64,000 nt of DNA from JABFSA01 sp963827515 (GTDB lineage Bacteria > Acidobacteriota > Vicinamibacteria > Vicinamibacterales > UBA2999): contig CAWHBF010000008.1 in NCBI GenBank assembly GCA_963827515.1, positions 186,001-250,000 on the forward strand, written 5' to 3'. Below, piece after piece: positions 36,298 to 43,917 of the stretch (the stretch's first letter is position 1; each line of letters starts with the position of its first letter). Made by a program: the position numbers and the translations under genes. Below the pieces are notes generated by a model, which had not been told where the DNA came from, made no database searches, and saw only the letters and a list, made by a program, of their open reading frames with translations.

Positions 36298-37266
36298 ATG
36301 CTTTCAGGGTTTGGTAACGGCAGCCGCCTGATCTCGGCAGGATGTGTGTCGATGGTGCTCCTCGTGGCGCCATCGTGCACGGCGCCGACGCGGGCGCGGC
36401 CTCGAGAGACGCTGAAAGTCCTGGTGTCTCCGCAGGCGAACGATGGCGTGCCAGTCACGCTCGCTCAGGCGCTACGCGACGTCGTGCCGGGCATGGAGGT
36501 CGACGTCCGACGAGGAATATCCTCGCTGGCCAGTGTCGAGGCCGTGCAGCACGCTGCGGCCGACGTCGCTATCGCGGGGTCCGACGCCGTCTATGTGGCG
36601 TTTGTTGGCCAGCTTGACGGTCAACCCGGGCCGTTCGATCGGCTGCGCGGAATCGCGGTACTGCAACCGAGGCTTTTTCATCTCGTGGTTCCCAAGGGTT
36701 CAACCATCACGAGAATGGAAGACCTGCGCGGTCGCCGAGTCGCGTACAGCGATTCGGGTGCGAGTGGTTCGCCCACACTTCAGCCCGTCCTCGAAGCGTT
36801 TGGTTTTCGGGATGGAAACGTCGAGTTGGTGGCACTGGAAATCAGGGAAAAGGTGGCACAGCTGAACAACGGCACGGTCGATGCCGCGCTCTTTTACGGT
36901 AGCCATCCGATAGATGAGGTCACGAAGGCCACCCAGGCGGGGGCACGACTGCTCCCGCTCACCGGCGACGCAATCGAACATCTTCGGCAGGACTACCCGT
37001 TCCTCCGTCCGTTTGACATTCCCGACGGGACCGACACAAATCGAAGTGTCAGGACAATCGGGCTCAACATCATTTTGATTTGCAGAAGCGACCTCGACGA
37101 GCTCGTGGTTCACGGGATCACACGAGCGTTCTTCGACGCGCTCGCCTCACTCTCTGCAGTTGAAGCATCCTTCCGGCATATCGATCTGGAGCAGGCATCC
37201 GCGACGCCGATTCCCCTTCATCCAGGGGCAGCCCGCTTCTACCGGGAACGCGAGCTCGCGCGGTAG
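36298..37266 (+). CDS. TAXI-family solute-binding protein
   Basis: The 322-residue exported protein has a signal peptide (about residues 8-27, with a Cys in VAPSC that could be lipidated) and the periplasmic-binding fold of the TAXI/NMT1 type. Landmarks are VLVSPQANDGVPVTLAQAL, ADVAIAGSDAVYVAFVG, PRLFHLVVPKGSTITRMEDL, the GRRVAYSDSGASGSPTLQPV ligand loop and NNGTVDAALFYGSHP. TAXI proteins normally feed TRAP transporters, but no DctQ/DctM-type permease is nearby. Instead a histidine kinase starts eight bases after it, followed by a response regulator, so the protein more likely presents a ligand to the kinase. A second start, ATG 36352, is possible. Confidence 0.85.
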   Translation: MLSGFGNGSRLISAGCVSMVLLVAPSCTAPTRARPRETLKVLVSPQANDGVPVTLAQALRDVVPGMEVDVRRGISSLASVEAVQHAAADVAIAGSDAVYVAFVGQLDGQPGPFDRLRGIAVLQPRLFHLVVPKGSTITRMEDLRGRRVAYSDSGASGSPTLQPVLEAFGFRDGNVELVALEIREKVAQLNNGTVDAALFYGSHPIDEVTKATQAGARLLPLTGDAIEHLRQDYPFLRPFDIPDGTDTNRSVRTIGLNIILICRSDLDELVVHGITRAFFDALASLSAVEASFRHIDLEQASATPIPLHPGAARFYRERELAR

Positions 37267-37274
37267 AGTCTTGG

Positions 37275-38954
37275 ATGCGGGCACTCACACAGAGAACGGT
37301 GAGCTGGATTCTCGCCGTTACGATCTGCTTGTCCGTCGTCCTCCTCGCGTGGTTTGGCTATGCAGCGGTTCGCGGCTGGTACGGGAGCTCGCTCGAGCTC
37401 GCGGATCGCCGGACAGAGGAGGCTGCGGTGCTTCTTGTCAGCGCCCTCACAAAAGACATGCAGGGCGCCCACCGATCCCTCTTGCTCTCCGCAGAAACCG
37501 CCAACGCGATGCTGGGTCCCCCACTCGACGCGCTCTACCCTGTTGCGAGCGCATTCGCACGGTATCCGTATGCGGAATGGTTCTTTACCACTGAAGACCT
37601 TTCGACGCCATTTGTCCTCTTTGCGAGGCGCGACCGTCCGGCGCCGTGGCTTCTTCCGCCCGCCGGCCAGAATCGCTTTCCTGTCGTCGTTATCAACAAT
37701 CCGCTCATCAGCGCCTCGCTCACGGAGCACCTCGTGCGTGACATGCGGGAACGGCGGATGTTCTCTGTCTTCGAAACCACATTTGCCGGCAGACCGTACC
37801 AAGTGATCGCGCGACTGCTCTATCGCGCGTCAGGCCAAGCCGAGACCGTCGCCGTATTCGGCTTCGGCGTCGATCTGACGTGGACGCGCGAACACTACTT
37901 CCCGGAGTTGGCACAGCAGATTGCACGACTCAGGCCGGCAACAGGCGGTGTCACGCTCGCAATCGAGGATGATGCCGGCCGGCAGGTCGCTGCGACAGGC
38001 GAGACGGGGAGTGGCCGCAACGACGTTCGTCGCCGCTTTCCTGCTACATTTTTCGACTCAATCCTGCTGACTCCAAATGCGCCGATAGATGTGCCGCATC
38101 GGGACTGGACCGTGCGAGCAGCGACATCGAACGATCCGACACTTTCAGAGGCCACGCGTGGCGTCACGAGAATGCTATGGCTCGGTGCTACGGCGGTCAT
38201 AGCCCTCTTCTTGGAGTGGGACTGACGATCCGCGCAGGGATCAGCAACATCAGGCTTGCCGAATTGCGGGCTGACTTCGTCTCGAGCGTCACGCACGAGC
38301 TCAAGACGCCGATCGCCACGATTCGCGCGGCCGCCGATACCCTCGTGACGGGACGAATCACCGACCAGGAAACCCAGCGCGAGTATGCAGGCATGGTCGT
38401 TCAGGAGGCGAAGCGCCTCGGACAGCTCATCGATAACCTGCTGACGTTCTCGCGGGTGACTGACGCCCAGGCCTTTCGGGTGCAGGAGCCAGTGAAACTC
38501 GACTCGCTCGTGGATAAGTCTTTGCGCCGTTTTGACCCGCAATTGCGGCGCGGAGGGTTCACATGTCAACGTCTCACTTCCAGTGACCCTCCCGTCGGTG
38601 CTCGGCGACGCGACTGCCCTCCAGTTGATGTTCGACAACGTGTTGGACAACGCCATCCGATACACACGAGACGTCCGCAGCGTCGATATTCCCGGCCGTG
38701 TCATCTCCGGTGCCGTTGTGCTGGAAGTGATCGACCGCGGCATTGGTATTCACCCGAGCGACCTTCCACACGTAACCCAGAAGTTCTTTCGCGCACGAAA
38801 TGCGGGCCAGGGCGGTACGGGACTGGGCTTGGCCATTGCTGCTCGCATTCTGTCGGATCATGGCGGCAGCATCGCGGTGCGTAGCACACTGGGCGAGGGC
38901 ACGACAATCGTCATGACGCTGCCGGGCTGCCTGCGCGATCACGCGTGGCGATGA
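37275..38954 (+). pseudogene. Sensor histidine kinase linked to the TAXI protein, two frameshifts
   Basis: The first frame gives a membrane segment (about residues 10-33), an extracytoplasmic sensor region of about 260 residues and a second membrane segment (MLWLGATAVIALFL). The frame changes near 38215 to a HisKA domain with SSVTHELKTPIATIRAAADT, and again near 38560 to the ATPase domain: DNVLDNAIRYT, VIDRGIGIHPSD, FFRARNAGQGGTGLGLAI. All catalytic boxes are present. The kinase follows the TAXI gene by eight bases and precedes the regulator by ten, so the three form one operon. The large sensor region fits contact with a periplasmic binding protein. Confidence 0.8.
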
Positions 38955-38964
38955 TCTGAGACAT

Positions 38965-39647
38965 ATGAGTGCCCGAATTCTGGTCGTGGAAGATGACATC
39001 GCCCTCGCGCGGGTTCTACGCGACAATCTGGCCTTCCAGAACTTCGATGTTGAGTGGGCCGCCGACGGTGACGCCGCGGTCACGGCCGTGCGCGCACGGC
39101 CACCAGACTTGATCCTCCTCGACATCATGTTGCCTGGAAGGACTGGCTTCGATGTGTTCGGGTTACTGAACCAGAATGGCCGTATCCCAGTGATTATCCT
39201 GACGGCGCGTGGTCAAACCGCGATAAGCTCCGCGGGCTCAGCTTGGGGGCGGACGACTACGTGACCAAGCCCTTCGATCTCGAGGAACTGCTGGCGCGCG
39301 TGCACGTGGTGCTGCGCCGAACGCGGAGCACCATCGAACGGCTGACCATGGGGAACGTGACGGTGGACTTCCGAGCCCGAACGGTCAAGTCGGGCCGACA
39401 CGTGATCCACCTGACGAATCAGGAGTTTGAATTACTGCGATACCTGGCAGCCAGGCGTGAGCGCGTGGTCCCCCGCAGCGAACTGCTACGGGAGGTATGG
39501 AAGTATCCTGATACGCCTATTACCCGCTCGGTGGACCACGCTATCGCGCGGTTGCGAAAGAAGATTGAACCGAATCCTGCGCGTCCCGTTTTCATTCACA
39601 CGGTGCACGGTGACGGCTACTGCCTGACACCTGACGGCGAGTCCTGA
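38965..39647 (+). pseudogene. OmpR/PhoB-family response regulator, one frameshift
   Basis: The receiver domain starts MSARILVVEDDIALARVL and contains the phosphoacceptor in LILLDIMLPGRTGFDVF and the Thr in VIILTARG. Near 39215 one base appears lost; the protein resumes as LGADDYVTKPFDLEELL and the winged-helix domain follows with LTNQEFELLRYLAAR, SVDHAIARLRKKI and the final HGDGYCL. The total would be about 227 residues. It is the third gene of the TAXI-kinase-regulator operon and is the obvious candidate to bind the nearby 19-bp motif, although this is untested. Confidence 0.82.
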
Positions 39648-39654
39648 CGGGACT

Positions 39655-39689
39655 GGCGAAGAGCCGACGCGTATCGGTGTCTTCTCGCC
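39655..39689. terminator. Imperfect hairpin between convergent genes
   Basis: GGCGAAGAGCCGA and TCGGTGTCTTCTCGCC can pair with a few mismatches in the 58-bp gap between convergent transcription units. Weak candidate for a two-way terminator. Confidence 0.3.
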
Positions 39690-39705
39690 TCGCTTCCAGG
39701 TTGTC

Positions 39706-40707
39706 CTATTTCGTGGCGTCCGACCTGCGTCCTCGCGGTCCGAGCGCACCAAACCCACCGTCGTTGCAGGTGAGGTTGGGCGCACCGCCAGGCCGCCCCT
39801 GAGTCTCGATCCAGCCGCAGCAGTACCCGGGGCTGCGGGCGACACAATCGGCCGGTGGCGTGTACACGCCCTTCAGCGTCTTGCGGTATTCCGGATACAG
39901 CGTCTCGGCGTGCCCCATGGCGGCTTCCTTCGGAATGTTGAACATCCTGATCATGTAGTCCTCTTCCGGATTCCGCCCCGGAATGTAGTGCGGCACTCCA
40001 CCGGTGTCCTCGAGGCTCGGAATTTCGTTCGCGGTGTTGCACTGCGGCCGGTTGAACTCGGTGCCGCGTGGGTTCCACTGCCACACGCGGCTGACGACGT
40101 GCGGCTCGGTCAAGTAGTGCGGATCTTCCTGGATCGTTACCATCGTGAGCAGGTCGTCGCGGCGAGTGATGTGTATCGTAATTGTGGTTTCGTCGCTCGC
40201 CGGAATGCCGACGCCGCGGCGGATCCACGCGGTCTTGAGGTGCGTCAGATGCGCGGTCAGCGTGTCACCTTCCCATTTCCCAGTGGCAAAGCCACCCGCG
40301 AGGTGCAACGCGTTCGGCGAAGGAGCCGGTCGCCCATCCATCCAGATCCGGATGTCATTTCTGAGGTTGTCGCCGCCGATCACCCACGCGAGGACATCGC
40401 CTTCCGGGCCATGCTCGCTCCAGATCCGAAATCCCGTCGGTCTGTACTGGAAGACGCCGGCTGACTGCGGCAGGCATTGCCGCTCGTAGATCGACGGGAG
40501 GTTCGAGGTGTACAGCAACGCCTTGGCGCGCCCCTCGTCGGTCAAGGGCATGCCCGTGTAGTTGCCCATGAACTCGCCGGGGCCGCGCTCGATGTAATCC
40601 TCGTACATGCGTGTTTGGTATGACCCGGTCAGATCAACCTGTGCGGATGCCGGGAGTGCGAACACCACCAGCGCGGACGCGAACAGAATGGTCTTCGTGA
40701 TGGTCAT
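39706..40707 (-). CDS. Secreted GDTLV-type protein, subfamily with MDGRPAP
   Basis: ATG 40707 is chosen because GGAG lies about eight bases upstream; ATG 40713 is too close to it. The 333-residue protein has a signal peptide (about residues 1-22, PASAQ) and the landmarks VDLTGSYQTRMYEDY, GNYTGMPLTDEGR, RQCLPQSAGVFQY, IRIWMDGRPAPSPN, core FATGKWEGDTLTAHLTHL, DPHYLTEPHV and TLYPEYRKTLKG. It adds a C-terminal Cys-rich piece (DCVARSPGYCCGWIE) not seen in the paralogue at 28634. It is the last gene of a three-gene MBL operon, 16 bases after subfamily B. Confidence 0.83.
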   Translation of the reverse strand: MTITKTILFASALVVFALPASAQVDLTGSYQTRMYEDYIERGPGEFMGNYTGMPLTDEGRAKALLYTSNLPSIYERQCLPQSAGVFQYRPTGFRIWSEHGPEGDVLAWVIGGDNLRNDIRIWMDGRPAPSPNALHLAGGFATGKWEGDTLTAHLTHLKTAWIRRGVGIPASDETTITIHITRRDDLLTMVTIQEDPHYLTEPHVVSRVWQWNPRGTEFNRPQCNTANEIPSLEDTGGVPHYIPGRNPEEDYMIRMFNIPKEAAMGHAETLYPEYRKTLKGVYTPPADCVARSPGYCCGWIETQGRPGGAPNLTCNDGGFGALGPRGRRSDATK

Positions 40708-40723
40708 GGGCATTCTCCAACCG

Positions 40724-41482
40724 TCAGAATCGCGCATCACAGGGTTCAGGATTCCACTTGCGGCCATCCGGCTCACGCTTGAAGTGATTTGAGGTGATCC
40801 AGCGCGTCTGTAAGTAGGTCGGGTCGTCCACCGTATCGGTGATCACGAGGTATTTGTCGCCGTTGGTTTCGGTGTGGACATCCCAGTATTCGGTAAAGGT
40901 GGTCCGCTCGCTGTACGGGACGCCGTTCTTCCGCAGGTAGCCGGGTCGCAGATGGGTCGTCACCGACTTCATCGCGCCGAACCGCGCGCCGCCACGGCCG
41001 CGGCCGCCGCCGGCGACAATCCACTGCGCCACCGATCGGCCTTGTCGCGAGGCGGCCGACGTAGGCGGCGCGTTGCCAAATTCAAACAGCCGCGTCTGCA
41101 TGCCGTAATCGGTTTCCAGCTTCAGCGTGTCGTCGTCGAGCCAGGTGATATTGAGGCGCGTCGGCCCGCGCATCAGCCCGGGTGCCCCATACGCCTTGCA
41201 CTGCTCGCCGGCGGCCTCATCCTTGGCTGGGTCCCACGCTTCGGCCATCTTCTGCGCGGCCAGGTTGATGGGGATACTCGGGAAGTCGCCGCGCGACGGC
41301 GTGATCATCCGCCAACGCCAGTCCTCCGAAATGATCGCCACCCAGTAACCCGTCAGATCGAGCGGCGCCTGCGCGCGCGGCGTCGGCGGCGCGGCCGGGG
41401 CCTGAGCGCCGCGACCCTGCGCCACAACCGTGACGGTGGTGAGGGCGCAAAGGAGTACGAGAAGCGCCAATCCGCGGGCCAT
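40724..41482 (-). CDS. Secreted GDTLV-type protein, subfamily B
   Basis: The 252-residue protein has a signal peptide (about residues 1-21, VVAQ), an Ala/Pro-rich linker and the B domain starting DLTGYWVAIISEDWRWRMI. Other landmarks are SRGDFPSIPIN, GLMRGPTRLNITWLDDDTLK, TRLFEFGNAPP, SVTTHLRPGYLRKNGVPYSE and HFKREPDGRKWNPEPC. It is intact and most similar to 26780-27535. The start ATG overlaps the MBL stop by one base (TAATG). Confidence 0.85.
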   Translation of the reverse strand: MARGLALLVLLCALTTVTVVAQGRGAQAPAAPPTPRAQAPLDLTGYWVAIISEDWRWRMITPSRGDFPSIPINLAAQKMAEAWDPAKDEAAGEQCKAYGAPGLMRGPTRLNITWLDDDTLKLETDYGMQTRLFEFGNAPPTSAASRQGRSVAQWIVAGGGRGRGGARFGAMKSVTTHLRPGYLRKNGVPYSERTTFTEYWDVHTETNGDKYLVITDTVDDPTYLQTRWITSNHFKREPDGRKWNPEPCDARF

Positions 41483-42455
41483 TACGATTTCCCCGGGTTC
41501 TTCAATCCGTTATAGATGGCTTCCACGAACATGTCCGTCGTCCACGGTCCTGATTCCTTGCCCCACCGTGCTCGGTAGCCCGCCGTCGGATTAGCCGCTT
41601 TCACCTGGTCCAGCGTCATCCCCTGTTTGATCAGCACCTCGATGTTGTCCTTGATGGTCGTGACCATATCGCGATACTCCACCAGTTCTGCGTAGTCGGA
41701 GACGCGGCCGTGGCCCGGCACGAGAAGCGTCCGACCTGGCTTCAGACCAGCGGCATGGCCGGCACGGTCAACTCGAGCAGCCGGTTGAGGGCATCCAACT
41801 CGCCCTGGATGCTCCCGCCCTTCGCCGCGTCGATCACGGGGAAACTTCGCAGGTCGATGATGTCGCCAGTCGCAATGACATCGGCCTTTCTGAACAGCAC
41901 CACCGTGTCGCCGTCGGTGTGCGCCCCGGTCATCCGGTACACCATCACGGCGTCGTTGTTGAGATACATGGACCGAACGCGCGACGTGAACGTCTCGCTC
42001 GGCCAGAGCTCAGTCGGGAGCTTTTCGTCGCCGCTCAGTCGGGTCAGCACGTTCTCGTGCGACAGCACCGTCGCATGGGGCTCGTCGGCAAACAAATCGG
42101 GATTGATTTCGACGCCGGCCGCGCTGACCGTCGCGTTGCCACCGACGTGATCCATATCAGCGCTCGTATTGACAATGAGGCGGACCGGCCGGTTACTAAT
42201 CGTCTTGATTGTGGCGACGACTTGCGCCGCGGTGGCGGTCGATCCGCTGTCGACGAGGATCAGCCCGTCCTCGCCCACGTGCGCGGTGATATTGGCACCT
42301 GCGCCGAAGATCGCGTAGACGTTCTCGCGGATCTGGATCGTCTCCAGCACCGCGGGCGCCGCGGTCCGTGTGGGCGTCTGCGCAACTGCCGGGCCTCCCG
42401 TTATCATCACCAACAGCGGTAGCCCCGCTCGTATCAAGCCCTTCAGTTTCATCAT
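41482..42455 (-). CDS. MBL-fold protein with partly degenerate zinc motif, copy 3, one frameshift
   Basis: The start at 42455 gives a signal peptide (about residues 5-25) and the MBL order NVYAIFGAGANITAHVG, LILVDSGST, VRLIVNT. The zinc block is SxDxDH (TSADMDHVGGN): the first two His are Ser and Asp. Unlike the other copies it keeps SHEN, AHTDGD, the GD aspartate and PGHG. A frame change near 41745 separates the last 79 residues (MPGHGRVSDYAELVEYRDMV to the stop at 41482). It is the least degenerate of the three copies. It leads an operon with a subfamily B gene and the gene at 39706; the 19-bp motif lies 64 bases upstream. Confidence 0.8.
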
Positions 42456-42519
42456 GATCGCCGAAGGATACGTGATTTTTCTATGCCTGACGCAGGCGGT
42501 GGTCTCGATCGCAGTCCCT

Positions 42520-42537
42520 TGCGACACACTGATACAA
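42520..42537 (-). promoter_or_regulatory. Shared 19-bp motif, site 3
   Basis: On the minus strand TTGTATCAGTGTGTCGCA. It matches sites 1 and 2 at 36.1-36.2 kb and lies 64 bases upstream of the MBL start at 42455, in the same relative orientation as site 2 to the TAXI gene. It is also 131 bases from the divergent DUF6152 start at 42669. Confidence 0.6.
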
Positions 42538-42668
42538 ACCCCGCTCGCTGTCGCCTCGTTTCATGATGTTCAAACCGAAAATGTGAAAGCGAACGATTGA
42601 CATGCTCGGCTGCTGATGCTAGCTTCGCCCAGAATTTCAATCCCGTAACAACCCGGAGGGGAGCATCT

Positions 42669-43108
42669 ATGAGCCGCGCAGTCCTTCTCGCCGTTCTTGC
42701 CGCCTGGATCGGCCTCGGCGGCGCGCTAGTCGCGCATCATTCAGTCGGCATCAATTTCGACAACACGAAGGCGTTCGACCTCACGGGCGTGCTCAAGGAA
42801 TCGACATCAGGAATCCACACTCCCAGATCACGCTCTCGGTGAAAGGTGCAGACGGCGTGATGAAGGACTGGTTCATCGAGTGGTCCGACAAGAATGCCCT
42901 GATTCGCCGCAAAGTGCGATATGAGCAGATGAAGATCGGGGACACCATAACGATCCGGGTCAGTCCGAGCCGGCGCCTCGAGAACGTGGGCTATTTCCAG
43001 CGTGCCACGCTCGCGGACGGTTCGGTGCTCCGTGACTGCGGCGCCGGCGCGCTGGCGAACGCCGTTGAAAAGGGGACGGATCTGGACTGCCCGCAGGTGG
43101 CGCAATGA
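42669..43108 (+). CDS. DUF6152 exported protein, copy 8, one frameshift
   Basis: ATG 42669 opens a signal peptide ending in GALVA and a predicted mature start HHSVGINFD. Near 42802 the frame shifts; in the correct frame the protein reads IDIRNPHSQITLSVKGADG and then continues as VMKDWFIEWSDKNALIR to the stop at 43108. It ends with a Cys-containing tail (DCGAGALANAVEKGTDLDC) that other copies lack. Its stop overlaps the next start by four bases (ATGA). It leads the operon DUF6152 - GDTLV-type - TonB receptor. Confidence 0.8.
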
Positions 43109-43839
43109 CTGCCGCAGGATCGTCCCGATTGATTGGCGTCTGCGCCGCGGCGGCGCTGGCGATGGCGTCGATGACGCCAGCCTACGCCCAGGCCAAGCGC
43201 GCTGAGCTCGTGGGCGTCTGGATTGTCGACGGCACCAAGACCGAGAACCTCAAGCTGACGCCGGCGGGCGCCGCTGCGCGTGCCCGCTACGATCACCTGC
43301 ACGACGACCCCGCGATGCGATGCATTCCGGCGACCTTCAAGCGCGTCATGCATACGCCGTCGCCGCCCATCGAAGTCAAGCTCTTCGACGACCACGCGGA
43401 AATCAACTACGAATTCATGGATGTCCACCGCACGGTGCCGATCAAGACCGGTCTGGCCGCGAAGGATGCGCCTTACACCGTGCCTCAGTTTCCGCATCTC
43501 GGCCGATCGGCCGGCCGCTGGGACGGCGACACGCTCGTCATCGAGTCAACGGACCTCAAGGCCGGTCTCCTCGATTCGCTCGGCGACCCTGGTCTCTGGC
43601 AGTCCGACCAGATGCAGACCGTCGAGCGCTTCGTGCCCAATGGCAACCGGATGCAGGTGATCGTGACGATGACGGACCCGGTCAATTTCGTGGAACCTGT
43701 GATCACGACGTTCAATTATCTGAAACTCCCGGACGGGAAACTGCTCACATGGGACTGCGTGCCCGAAGAAGCGGGCTACAACCGCTTCAATGAGAATGCT
43801 CCGAGGCAGCCGCTTCCTCAGCGTAACGGGAACCCGTAG
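43105..43839 (+). CDS. Secreted GDTLV-type protein with WDGDTLVIES core
   Basis: The 244-residue protein has a signal peptide (about residues 1-28, PAYAQ) and the landmarks ELVGVWIVDGTKTE, MRCIPATFKRVMHTPSP, HRTVPIKTG, core LGRSAGRWDGDTLVIESTDL, TVERFVPNGNRMQVIVTMTD and LLTWDCVPEEAGYNRF. It shares with its relatives one Cys near the middle (RCIP) and one near the end (WDCVP). It overlaps DUF6152 copy 8 by four bases and precedes the TonB receptor by 78 bases. Confidence 0.83.
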   Translation: MTAAGSSRLIGVCAAAALAMASMTPAYAQAKRAELVGVWIVDGTKTENLKLTPAGAAARARYDHLHDDPAMRCIPATFKRVMHTPSPPIEVKLFDDHAEINYEFMDVHRTVPIKTGLAAKDAPYTVPQFPHLGRSAGRWDGDTLVIESTDLKAGLLDSLGDPGLWQSDQMQTVERFVPNGNRMQVIVTMTDPVNFVEPVITTFNYLKLPDGKLLTWDCVPEEAGYNRFNENAPRQPLPQRNGNP

Positions 43840-43866
43840 TAGACCCGCCTCAAAACTGAATAGCCT

Positions 43867-43886
43867 GCGGCGGCGTCAGCCGCCGC
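43867..43886. repeat. Short GC hairpin before the TonB receptor
   Basis: GCGGCGGC-GTCA-GCCGCCGC, a perfect 8-bp stem with the tetraloop pattern of the other intergenic palindromes. It lies within an apparent operon. Confidence 0.55.
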
Positions 43887-43917
43887 GCCGACCGCGGCTC
43901 TTTCGAAGGAGGATTTG

